Positions 7,191 to 15,252 of a stretch of DNA of 40,745 bases are shown here, in pieces. The notes under the pieces were generated by a model. That model was not told the origin of the DNA and did no database searches. It saw only the letters and a program-made list of their open reading frames with translations. The DNA is from JADHTT01 sp964633845. Its GTDB lineage: Bacteria > Campylobacterota > Campylobacteria > Campylobacterales > Arcobacteraceae. The DNA is taken from the NCBI GenBank assembly GCA_964633845.1, contig CAZWLA010000006.1, positions 1-40,745 of the forward strand, written 5' to 3'. Positions within the stretch are counted from its first letter, which is position 1, and every line of letters starts with the position of its first letter. A program made the translations under genes and the position numbers.

Positions 7191-8135
7191 TTAATCAAAA
7201 AATCCATTATCTCTTAAAATTTGAATACCTTCTTTAATAGACTCAACTGATACTTCTAGCTTCTCTTTTGATGATTTACGTAAATTTAATTCAATGATAG
7301 ATTCAACACCATTTGCACCAAGAACTACAGGAATACCTACTGTTACATCTGTATATCCATATTCACCATTAAGCATTACAGATGAAGGTACAATAGCTTT
7401 AGAGTCATTTAAAATTGCCTCAACAACATGTGCAATAGCACGTCCTGGTCCATAGTAACCACTAGTACCTAGATGTCCTACAATTTCTGCACCACCAAAT
7501 CTTGTCTTTTCTATAATATCTTCCATCTCTTCGTCTGTAACAAGATCTTCAAGTGGAATATCACCTACAGATACTCTATGTGGTAGTGGAATCATGTTTT
7601 CACCATGATCTCCAATTACTAAAGATCCAGTTTGAGATGCACTATATCCAGTTTTTTTCTGAATCTGATAAGCCATTCTTGCTCCATCTAATGCACCAGA
7701 CATACCAACAATTCTATTTGAATCCCAACCTGTAATTTGATGAACAACATAAGTCATAACATCCAATGGATTAGATACACAAATAATAATTGCTTCTGGA
7801 CATGTTTCTTTTATAGTCTCTGTTACATCTTTAATAATCTTAGCATTAATCATTAAAAGATCAGCTCTAGTAATATCACCTTTTCGTGGAACACCAGCAG
7901 TAATTACAACTATATCACAATCTTTCATATCACTAAGCTTATCAGCTGCAGTAATAATAGTACCATTTTGAGTATAGTACGATGCTTGACCGATATCTAT
8001 TGCTTTACCTTTAGCTACACCAGGTGCAATATCAAATAATACAATTTCATGACAAGACCCTGTCATACTCAACGTGTAAGCTGCAGTAGCACCTACAGCT
8101 CCAACTCCAATAATTCCAACTTTTCTACTAATCAT
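7191..8135 (-). CDS. mdh: malate dehydrogenase, NAD-type (first copy)
   Basis: A 314-residue LDH-like malate dehydrogenase that interconverts malate and oxaloacetate. The Rossmann motif GVGAVG is at 10-15, and strand beta-2 ends in LFDI with D35, the residue that binds the NAD ribose and selects NAD over NADP. The substrate loop carries R84 (PRKGDITR), the Arg that marks malate rather than lactate specificity, plus R90. The catalytic pair is D150/H177 (ALDGAR with R153, and GDHGEN). It is the third gene of a unit after ETF-QO and the fused ETF, 22 bases beyond the latter, and ends in a strong terminator. A second mdh with a different cofactor loop lies at 11919-12866. Confidence 0.93.
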   Translation of the reverse strand: MISRKVGIIGVGAVGATAAYTLSMTGSCHEIVLFDIAPGVAKGKAIDIGQASYYTQNGTIITAADKLSDMKDCDIVVITAGVPRKGDITRADLLMINAKIIKDVTETIKETCPEAIIICVSNPLDVMTYVVHQITGWDSNRIVGMSGALDGARMAYQIQKKTGYSASQTGSLVIGDHGENMIPLPHRVSVGDIPLEDLVTDEEMEDIIEKTRFGGAEIVGHLGTSGYYGPGRAIAHVVEAILNDSKAIVPSSVMLNGEYGYTDVTVGIPVVLGANGVESIIELNLRKSSKEKLEVSVESIKEGIQILRDNGFFD

Positions 8136-8157
8136 TTTTCCCCCTTAGTATTAAATA

Positions 8158-10107
8158 TTATAAATTAAATGTAAACCCACTATTAACTTTTTCAATAAGT
8201 TCTGGTACGATATCCTCATATTCACCAACTATACCAAAGTCAGAGTTAGCAAATATGGTTTCTTTAGCATTGTGATTAATTGCTATAATAGTATCAGATT
8301 CTTTCATCCCTGCAATATGTTGAACTGCTCCACTAATACCAATTGCAATATATACTTTTGGTCTTACAGTTTTACCTGTTTGTCCAATTTGTTTAGCATA
8401 TTCTACCACGCCTTCATCTACCATCACTCTTGATGCTGCAAACTCAGCATTTATACCTTGATCCTTAAGCGCTTGTGCTAAATCTTTAACTAATTGCATT
8501 CCATCTGATGCAGTACCTCTACCACCAGCTACAATAACATCTGCTTCAAATAGTGCAGCTCCTCCAGCTTCACCAATTACTGTTTTAATAATATCTGAAA
8601 CAAATTCATCTTCATTTAGAGTAGGTGTAAATTCAGTAATAACACCTTTTTTTTGGAAATTAGGTGTAGGTACAGCAAATGTACCAGCTCTAGCAGTTGA
8701 AATTTGTGGACATACAAATCCAATAATAGTAGCTAGTTTTGATTCCCCATATGTTGGTCTTCTTGACTCTAATATAGGAGCATAAATAACTTGTTCTTTT
8801 GTTTCTTTATTTCTATGTTTATGTTCACCAATAATTAATTCTGTACAGTCAGCAGTTACACCTGAATCTGTTTTTACACCAATTCTTGGAGCTAATTCTC
8901 TACCTGCTGTAGTTGCTGCAAATAGGGCAATTTCATAGTTGTTCTTTTTAATAACTTGAGAAAAAATTTCAGAGAAAGGTAAAATTCTATACTCTTCAAG
9001 TCTTTCATCATCTACTACAATTACTTCATCAGCACCATAAGCAATAAGTTCTTTAGCTAAATCACCTACATCTTTACCAATTAATAATGTTGTAACTTTT
9101 GTACCATCTTCAAGAGAATTTGCTAGATCTCTAGCAGGTGTTAGGAGCTCCAAAGATGGTCTTGAAATTTGTCCTTTTACAATCTCTGCCCAAGTAATAA
9201 TTCCACTTGCACCATTTCTAAAGTCAATTACTCTTAAATCATCATTAGCTTTTTTAGCTTTTTTAGCTTTTTTCTCTTTAACTTCTAAAGTATTTTTACC
9301 AGCTTTAAAGTTGTCCATAAATGAATCTATTAAATTACCATGTCCGCTTGACATTTTAGCTGGAGCTCTTTCACTTACTATAGTGGCAACTTTAGATACA
9401 ATAGTTGGAGATCCACTTTCACCTGGAGTTCCTAATCCAATAAATTCAGTACCTAAACCAACATCATCAATACTAAATATTGTAATTTCACTATTATTTG
9501 CTCTTACTGCACCAGCAAGAGATTTTCTTCTTGGATCAATTCCAGTAGGAGTGAAACTCATAGCACAAGGAAGAGGTAAGCTCATCATTTGATAACCACC
9601 CTCAATAATTCTTTTTGCTTGAACCTTTCCATCTACCATATTAGCTGTTTCTATAAAAGTACCTTGAGGTATTCCCATAAATTCTGCTACTTGTGATGGA
9701 ACATGAGCAGTATCACCATCAGAAGTTTGACGTCCTGCAACAATTACGAAATCTTCATTTAATCCTTTTCCAAATCCAAGGTGCTTAAGCATTGTAGAGA
9801 TAGCAAGACCAGTAGCATAAGTATCTGACCCACCTAATTTTCTATCACTTAGTAGATATGCTTCATCATATCCTAGAGCAAGAGCAGTATTTAAAGAGTC
9901 TGTAAATGATGGTGGTCCCATAGAACATACTATAAGTTTTGCATCAGGATTTTCACTTTTTAACTGAAGACCAGCTTCTAGACCATATTGACAGTCTACA
10001 TTAATTATAGACTTTGCCTTTGTTCTATCCATTAAACCATCTTCACCCATTCTCATCTCTGATGCTAATGGTACTTGTTTCATTAAACTAATTATTGTTA
10101 AAGCCAT
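8158..10107 (-). CDS. fused electron transfer flavoprotein EtfB-EtfA
   Basis: A single 649-residue polypeptide joining both ETF subunits. Residues 1 to about 270 are EtfB-like, starting with the nucleotide-binding MKQVP block, then GLEAGLQLK and GSPTIV at 232-237. A lysine-rich linker (KEKKAKKAKKAND, 278-289) follows. Residues from about 291 to 649 are EtfA-like, ending in the FAD-binding domain with GGRGTASDG, ASRVMVDEG, QIGQTGKTVRP and GISGAVQH. The motif DGDTAHVPS at 130-138 replaces the sequence typical of fatty-acid-oxidation ETFs and resembles the DGDTAQVGP of bifurcating or FixA-type subunits. The next gene upstream is ETF-quinone oxidoreductase, the obvious electron acceptor. No acyl-CoA dehydrogenase is nearby, so the electron donor is unknown. 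Confidence 0.92.
   Translation of the reverse strand: MALTIISLMKQVPLASEMRMGEDGLMDRTKAKSIINVDCQYGLEAGLQLKSENPDAKLIVCSMGPPSFTDSLNTALALGYDEAYLLSDRKLGGSDTYATGLAISTMLKHLGFGKGLNEDFVIVAGRQTSDGDTAHVPSQVAEFMGIPQGTFIETANMVDGKVQAKRIIEGGYQMMSLPLPCAMSFTPTGIDPRRKSLAGAVRANNSEITIFSIDDVGLGTEFIGLGTPGESGSPTIVSKVATIVSERAPAKMSSGHGNLIDSFMDNFKAGKNTLEVKEKKAKKAKKANDDLRVIDFRNGASGIITWAEIVKGQISRPSLELLTPARDLANSLEDGTKVTTLLIGKDVGDLAKELIAYGADEVIVVDDERLEEYRILPFSEIFSQVIKKNNYEIALFAATTAGRELAPRIGVKTDSGVTADCTELIIGEHKHRNKETKEQVIYAPILESRRPTYGESKLATIIGFVCPQISTARAGTFAVPTPNFQKKGVITEFTPTLNEDEFVSDIIKTVIGEAGGAALFEADVIVAGGRGTASDGMQLVKDLAQALKDQGINAEFAASRVMVDEGVVEYAKQIGQTGKTVRPKVYIAIGISGAVQHIAGMKESDTIIAINHNAKETIFANSDFGIVGEYEDIVPELIEKVNSGFTFNL
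9245..9273 (-). repeat. three-copy tandem repeat encoding the KKA linker
   Basis: Three head-to-tail copies of a 9-base unit (TAGCTTTTT on the + strand) encode Lys-Lys-Ala repeats in the linker of the fused ETF. Copy-number change by slippage would lengthen or shorten the linker in frame, three residues at a time. Confidence 0.7.
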
Positions 10108-10115
10108 AATCTCTC

Positions 10116-11774
10116 CTACATCTCTCTATATTCTGGACCATCTTCACCATATGGTGTAGTCCATGTAATACCACCATTTGGTGACTTGATATCACAAGTT
10201 TTACAATGCAAACAGTTTTCTGCGTGCTTTCTTAAACTTTTATTACCATCTTTATCTACATGTAGCTCATAAACTTCAGCTGGACACATAGCTTCTTCAC
10301 TTAGACCATACTCTTCAATATTTGATGATTGGAATTGATCTTCATTATTAATCACTAGATGACATGGTTGATGCTCATCATGCATAGCTCTTGATTGATA
10401 AACAGTTGTAACTTTATCAAAAGTTAATTTTTTATCAAAATCTAACTTACTTCCAAATCTTTCTTTAAATGGAGTCCCTCTAAATTCAGATACTTTTTTA
10501 GTCTCACTTGCATCACTATGTGTTTTAGGTACAAATAAACAAAAACCACCAGTAAGAAGTTGAACACCAAATTTAAGCCCACCAACTATCATACCATCTT
10601 GCATAACAGCTCTAAAGTTTCTAACTGGATACAATTCATCTTTAATTCTACTAGCATCAATAAGTTCTTTATAGTGTGCTAAGCTTGCTGCTGAAGTATC
10701 ACCTTTTACAATAGCATGTGCTGCAGTAGAAGCAGCACACATACCAGATGTAACAGCTAAGTGAATACCTTTAAGTGCTGGCATAGCAACCATACCTGCG
10801 CTATCTCCAACAATCATTACATTGTCATCATATAGTTTTGGCATAGAGTTCCATCCACCTTCAGGAAGTGTTTTAGCTCCTGCTTCAATCACTGAACCAC
10901 CTTCTAAGATAGCTTTAATTTTTGGATGTTGCTTCCATACTTGCATTGCACCATGAACATCAAAACTTGGATCAGCATAATCAAGTCCAACAACCAGACC
11001 TAATCCTACTTTATTTCCTTCCATTCCATAGATAAATCCACCACCAAACTCTTGACCATCTATTAGTGGATAACCCATAGTATGATATACAGTTCCTGGT
11101 TCAATTCTACCTTCTAGTACAGACCAACTTTCTTTTACACCCAAAGAATAAATTTGTGGATTAGAAGACTCATCTAAATCAAATTTATTTATTAATTGTT
11201 TTGCTAGATTACCTCTAGTACCTTCTGCCAAAATTGTAATACCTGCTTTTACAGATGTACCTTCTTGATAATTTTTTTGTGCAACACCATTATGATCTAC
11301 ACCAGTATCTTTAGCTTTAACACCAACAACTTTACCGTCTTCATATAATATTTCATCAATCGCAAAACCAGGGTAAACTTCAACTCCTCTAGCTGTAGCA
11401 CATTGTGCTAAATAGCCACAAATTTTTCCTAATGATGCTATTTTATTACCTATGTTATTCATATATGGTGGATGGAATGGTAAAGTAAACTCACCATCTT
11501 CACTTAGTTTAGAAGTTTTGTCTACTTTTACTTCACTATCAAATGGAATTTCACTAAATTCTTCATCGCTTAATAGCTCTTTAAAAGCATCTGTTTTAAT
11601 AACAGCACCAGAAAGGATGTGTGAACCAATTAATTCACCCTTTTCAAGAAGGATTATTCTTTTGCTTTCACCTTTTTCTTTTAGTTTATCAGCAAGATGT
11701 ATAGCAGTTGATAGACCAGAAGGACCACCACCGACAATAAGTACATCTGTTGATATTGTATTTGTATTACTCAT
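10116..11774 (-). CDS. electron transfer flavoprotein-ubiquinone oxidoreductase (ETF-QO)
   Basis: A 552-residue membrane-associated iron-sulfur flavoprotein that takes electrons from reduced ETF and passes them to the quinone pool, here presumably menaquinone given mqnC in the window. The N-terminal FAD motif is GGGPSG. The middle holds DSAGMVAMPALKGIH (FAD contact), and the C-terminal ferredoxin-like part carries four cysteines for one [4Fe-4S] cluster, in MCPAEVY and NCLHCKTCD. The family equals a fused FixC-FixX. I took the ATG at 11774, preceded by AGGGGAGAG, rather than one 39 bases upstream. It is first in a unit with the fused ETF and mdh. An FNR-like dyad and a -10 candidate lie just upstream. 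Confidence 0.93.
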   Translation of the reverse strand: MSNTNTISTDVLIVGGGPSGLSTAIHLADKLKEKGESKRIILLEKGELIGSHILSGAVIKTDAFKELLSDEEFSEIPFDSEVKVDKTSKLSEDGEFTLPFHPPYMNNIGNKIASLGKICGYLAQCATARGVEVYPGFAIDEILYEDGKVVGVKAKDTGVDHNGVAQKNYQEGTSVKAGITILAEGTRGNLAKQLINKFDLDESSNPQIYSLGVKESWSVLEGRIEPGTVYHTMGYPLIDGQEFGGGFIYGMEGNKVGLGLVVGLDYADPSFDVHGAMQVWKQHPKIKAILEGGSVIEAGAKTLPEGGWNSMPKLYDDNVMIVGDSAGMVAMPALKGIHLAVTSGMCAASTAAHAIVKGDTSAASLAHYKELIDASRIKDELYPVRNFRAVMQDGMIVGGLKFGVQLLTGGFCLFVPKTHSDASETKKVSEFRGTPFKERFGSKLDFDKKLTFDKVTTVYQSRAMHDEHQPCHLVINNEDQFQSSNIEEYGLSEEAMCPAEVYELHVDKDGNKSLRKHAENCLHCKTCDIKSPNGGITWTTPYGEDGPEYREM

Positions 11775-11803
11775 ATCTCTCCCCTTTGATATTATTGTAA
11801 TTA

Positions 11804-11844
11804 ATAGTAGCAAAAATATAAAAAAAATGATTGACTTATATCAA
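11804..11844 (-). promoter_or_regulatory. FNR/CRP-type operator and -10 box upstream of ETF-QO
   Basis: TTGACTTATATCAA at 11831-11844 matches the FNR dyad TTGAT-N4-ATCAA in nine of ten conserved positions. On the minus strand a -10 candidate TACTAT lies at 11809-11804, placing the start site near 11797. The dyad centre (11837.5) would then be close to -41, the class II activator position. The start site is inferred, not measured. Confidence 0.5.
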
Positions 11845-11866
11845 GAATATAGTGATTTGAAAATAT

Positions 11867-11900
11867 AAGTAATAGATTATAGTCATAAAGTCTATTACTT
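11867..11900 (-). terminator. possible weak terminator after the second mdh
   Basis: A 10-base-pair stem (AAGTAATAGA at 11867-11876 with TCTATTACTT at 11891-11900) and a 14-base loop lie 19 bases past the stop codon of the second mdh. The sequence that follows on the minus strand is T-rich but not a clean U run. It separates this gene from the ETF-QO unit. Confidence 0.45.
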
Positions 11901-11918
11901 AAAGTTATATTTTAAGTT

Positions 11919-12866
11919 TTATTTGAAGAATTTTAATTCGTATAGTTTTTCAGTTAACTCTCTTACGCTTTGAACTGACTTGGCAAATCTTTCTTCCTGG
12001 AATGGTTTTAAAGTCATATTGATAACTTTTTCAACTCCATTAGAACCAATCATTGCCGGAACACCAGATACAATATCTTTATGTCCATAATGACCTTCAA
12101 GCTTAACAGCACAAGAATGAATTTGTTTTGTATCTCTTAAAATTGCTTCAACCATTACAATAGTTGACTTTGCAGGTGCATAGTATGCAGATCCATCACC
12201 CAATAAATTAACAATTTGTGCTCCACCATTTTTCGTTTTTTCTACAATATCATTAATCTCATCTGGAGTTAATAAATCCTCAATAGGAACTCCTGCAACA
12301 GTTGTAAATTTAGGAAGTGGTACCATAGTGTCACCATGTCCACCCATTACTGTTGCTCTAATCTGACCAGCACCATATTCTAGTTTTTCATAAATAAAGT
12401 GTGCCATTCTAGCAGAGTCTAAAATACCAGCCATTCCTAAAACTCTTTCTTTAGGGAAACCAGTTTCTTTTAGCATTACATATGTCATTACATCAAGTGG
12501 ATTAGAAACTACAATTACAATTGCATTAGGAGCATGTTTTTTAATTTCGTGTGCATATCCTTTTACAATTTCAGCATTTTTAAGTAGTAGATCATCTCTA
12601 TCCATACCTGGAGTTCTAGGAGCTCCAGCTGTTACCACTACAACTTCACTGTCAGCAATATCTTCAGGACCTTTGGCAGCTTTTACAACTGTATGTTGTC
12701 TTGCAGCATTTGCAGCTTGGGACATATCTAAGGCTTTTCCTTCAGCAACTTGTTGGTTTCTACCTCTTAGTACTACTTCATGACATATACCATTCATCGC
12801 TAAGATAAATGCTACAGTTGACCCAAAATTACCAGTACCAATTACTGTTACTTTTTTATTTGCCAT
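11919..12866 (-). CDS. mdh: malate dehydrogenase, probable NADP-type (second copy)
   Basis: A 315-residue LDH-like malate dehydrogenase. Malate-specific R84 (GAPRTPGMDR), R90, the LDSAR block with D150 and R153, and catalytic H177 (GGHGDT) all align without gaps to the first copy. The difference is at the cofactor site: where the first copy has LFDI with D35, this one has LRGR (L33-R34-G35-R36). Loss of the ribose-binding Asp and gain of Arg is the classic change towards NADP(H). I chose the second of two adjacent ATG codons because its AGGA spacing is better. It has its own -10 candidate and lies downstream of icd, whose family uses NADP. It could also be an NAD enzyme with relaxed specificity. 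Confidence 0.92.
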   Translation of the reverse strand: MANKKVTVIGTGNFGSTVAFILAMNGICHEVVLRGRNQQVAEGKALDMSQAANAARQHTVVKAAKGPEDIADSEVVVVTAGAPRTPGMDRDDLLLKNAEIVKGYAHEIKKHAPNAIVIVVSNPLDVMTYVMLKETGFPKERVLGMAGILDSARMAHFIYEKLEYGAGQIRATVMGGHGDTMVPLPKFTTVAGVPIEDLLTPDEINDIVEKTKNGGAQIVNLLGDGSAYYAPAKSTIVMVEAILRDTKQIHSCAVKLEGHYGHKDIVSGVPAMIGSNGVEKVINMTLKPFQEERFAKSVQSVRELTEKLYELKFFK

Positions 12867-12891
12867 CATTTTCCTTTATTTTGTAAATTTT

Positions 12892-12897
12892 AGTATA
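12892..12897 (-). promoter_or_regulatory. candidate -10 box for the second mdh
   Basis: TATACT on the minus strand, about 26 bases before the chosen ATG at 12866, downstream of the long inverted repeat at 12923-12968. It suggests that this mdh can be transcribed separately from icd. Confidence 0.4.
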
Positions 12898-12922
12898 TTG
12901 TTTATTTCGTAATGAATAAAGG

Positions 12923-12968
12923 TTAAAACTAAGATATAAGTTTTGATAAACTTATATCTTAGTTTTAA
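12923..12968. repeat. 21-bp perfect inverted repeat between icd and mdh
   Basis: Two perfectly complementary 21-base arms (12923-12943 and 12948-12968) with a four-base loop TGAT. On the minus strand the hairpin ends in TTTTAA, so it might act as a second, back-up terminator after icd. It also sits about 25 bases upstream of the -10 candidate of mdh, so it could be a control site. Confidence 0.75.
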
Positions 12969-12974
12969 CAAACA

Positions 12975-13000
12975 AAAGGTAGGTATTTCTACCTACCTTT
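12975..13000 (-). terminator. terminator after icd
   Basis: An 11-base-pair perfect stem (AAAGGTAGGTA at 12975-12985 with its complement at 12990-13000, four-base loop) lies 18 bases after the icd stop. On the minus strand the stem ends in a T-rich TTTTGTTTGTT tail, which fits an intrinsic terminator. Confidence 0.8.
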
Positions 13001-13018
13001 CATAAGTAAAATTAATAA

Positions 13019-15190
13019 TTAGATATTATCAATAATGTTATTTAATGTAGCAGATGGTCTCATAGCTTTTGAAGCTAATTCATCATTTGGATGGAAGTAA
13101 CCACCAACATCTTGAGCTTGACCAGCAACTGATAATAATTCAGCCATAATAGTTTCTTCATTTTCTACTAGTGCAGCAGCTACAGGAGCAAACTTAGCAG
13201 CTAATTCTGCATTGTCACCTTCAGCAAGTGCTTTTGCCCAGTATTGTGCAACGAAGAAGTGAGAAGCTTTATTATCTGGCTCTCCACATTTTCTTGAAGG
13301 CTCTTTAGAGTTATCTAAGTAACCATCATTTGCAGCATCAAGTGCAGCTGTTAATGCAGAAAGTTTTGCATCAGAGTGTTTGTTACCTAAGAATCTTAAA
13401 GACTCAGCAAGTGCTAAGAATTCACCTAATGAATCCCATCTTAAGTGACCTTCAGCTAAGAATTGATCAACGTGCTTAGGAGCAGATCCACCAGCACCAG
13501 TTTCATATAATCCACCACCAGCAATTAATGGTACAATTGACAACATTTTAGCAGATGTACCAAGCTCAATAATTGGGTACATATCTGTAAGGTGATCTCT
13601 AAGAACATTTCCTGTTACAGCAATAGTGTTTTTACCTTCTCTTACTCTAGCATTTGTAAATCTAGTAGCATCTGTAACTTTCATGAATTGAATATCTAAT
13701 CCTGAAGTATCGTGATCTTTTAAGTACTCATTTACCTTTGTAATAAGTTGTGCATCGTGAGCTCTGTTTTCATCTAACCAGAATACTGCAGGAATACCTT
13801 CTAATCTAGTTCTTTCAACTGTTAATCTTACCCAGTCTCTAATTGGAATATCTTTAGTTCTAGCAAGTCTCCAGATGTCACCAGCTTCACATTCAAATGA
13901 CATTAATACACCATCAGCACCTGTTACAGTAACTGTACCAGCTTCAGCTAATTCAAATGTAGTAGGGTGAGAACCATACTCTTCTGCTTTTTGTGCCATA
14001 AGACCAATATTTTGCATTGTACCCATAGTAGTTACATCGTACTGACCATTTTTAACACAATCAGCTACCATTTCTGCATGGAACATACCGTAAGTTGAAT
14101 CAGGAATAACAGCAACAGTTTCTAGTGCAGCACCAGTTCTATCCCATTGTTTACCACCTTCTCTTACAACTACAGGCATAGAAGCATCAATAATTACATC
14201 GTTTGATGCATTGAAGTTTGTAGTACCTTTATCAGAATCAACCATTGCTAATTTTGGAGCATCAGATTCTAATGCAGCTAAGAAATCAGCTTTGATTTGA
14301 GCTTCATCAGCATGACCAGCAATTTTCTTTTCTAAATCAGACATACCCATATTTGGGTTTACATTTAATGATGCAAATGTATCAGCATACTTAGTGAATA
14401 CTTCTTCGAAGAAGATTTCGAAACCATGACCAAACATAATTGGATCAGAAATTTTCATCATTGTAGCTTTAAGGTGTAATGACCAGATTAAATCATCATT
14501 TTTAGCTTCTTCAATTGTTTTTTTGTAGAATGCTCTTAATGCAGAAATTGACATAAATGTACCATCAATTACTTCATCAGCTATACAATCAATAGTAGTT
14601 AACTCTTTACCGTTAAGTGCGATAGTTACTTTTTGATCTTTATCTAAAGTTACAGATTTTTCATGTGCAAAGAAATCTCCATTACCTTCCATATGTGCAA
14701 CTCTAGCTTTAGAGTTTTCAGCAAATGCTTTAATTCTATGAGGATTATTTTGAGCAAATTTCTTAACAGCTTTAGCTGCTCTTCTATCTGAGTTACCTTC
14801 TCTTAATACTGGGTTAACAGCAGAACCTAAACATACACCATATTTAGCTTGAATCTCTTCTTCAGCAGCATTTGATGGATTTTCAGGGTAGTTAGGAATA
14901 TCATAACCTTGACCTTGAAGTTCAGCAATACAATCTTTTAATTGACCAACAGAAGCAGAGATATTTGGAAGTTTAATAATATTTCCATCATCTTGAAGTA
15001 CAACTTCACCTAATTTAGAAAGCTCATCTTCAGCTAAACCCATTGCAGCTAAAACTCTACCTGCTAGAGAGATATCAGAAGTTACAACTTCAACACCTGC
15101 AGCGTTTGTAAAAGCATTTACAATTGGTAAAAGCGAGTAAGTTGCTAAAGCTGGTGCTTCATCAATTTTTGACCATATAATTTTTGACAT
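13019..15190 (-). CDS. icd: isocitrate dehydrogenase (NADP+), monomeric type
   Basis: A 723-residue monomeric isocitrate dehydrogenase (usual length about 740) converting isocitrate to 2-oxoglutarate + CO2 with NADP+, or the reverse carboxylation in a reductive cycle. Recognisable family blocks are the N-terminus IIWSKIDEAPALATYSL, LREGNSDRRAA near residue 129, SLHLKATMMKISDP with the metal- and substrate-site region, GTMQNIGLMAQKAEEYGSHP, and GGLYETGAGGSAPKHV towards the C-terminus. The monomeric form is unrelated in length and layout to the dimeric Icd of E. coli. The upstream stretch 15191-15252 holds only the leader and a good AAAGGAAAC ribosome binding site. Two hairpins separate it from the second mdh downstream. 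Confidence 0.96.
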   Translation of the reverse strand: MSKIIWSKIDEAPALATYSLLPIVNAFTNAAGVEVVTSDISLAGRVLAAMGLAEDELSKLGEVVLQDDGNIIKLPNISASVGQLKDCIAELQGQGYDIPNYPENPSNAAEEEIQAKYGVCLGSAVNPVLREGNSDRRAAKAVKKFAQNNPHRIKAFAENSKARVAHMEGNGDFFAHEKSVTLDKDQKVTIALNGKELTTIDCIADEVIDGTFMSISALRAFYKKTIEEAKNDDLIWSLHLKATMMKISDPIMFGHGFEIFFEEVFTKYADTFASLNVNPNMGMSDLEKKIAGHADEAQIKADFLAALESDAPKLAMVDSDKGTTNFNASNDVIIDASMPVVVREGGKQWDRTGAALETVAVIPDSTYGMFHAEMVADCVKNGQYDVTTMGTMQNIGLMAQKAEEYGSHPTTFELAEAGTVTVTGADGVLMSFECEAGDIWRLARTKDIPIRDWVRLTVERTRLEGIPAVFWLDENRAHDAQLITKVNEYLKDHDTSGLDIQFMKVTDATRFTNARVREGKNTIAVTGNVLRDHLTDMYPIIELGTSAKMLSIVPLIAGGGLYETGAGGSAPKHVDQFLAEGHLRWDSLGEFLALAESLRFLGNKHSDAKLSALTAALDAANDGYLDNSKEPSRKCGEPDNKASHFFVAQYWAKALAEGDNAELAAKFAPVAAALVENEETIMAELLSVAGQAQDVGGYFHPNDELASKAMRPSATLNNIIDNI

Positions 15191-15252
15191 ATGTTTCCTT
15201 TTTTTATTAATTTAATGTAGCATCATGATAGCATACTTATCTTAAAATTATT

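Noticed and set aside
11452..11868. A 138-codon + strand frame reaching past the ETF-QO start
   Set aside because: Mostly antisense to ETF-QO and Ser/Leu/Pro-rich; the part beyond ETF-QO covers the promoter region, so no separate gene is supported.
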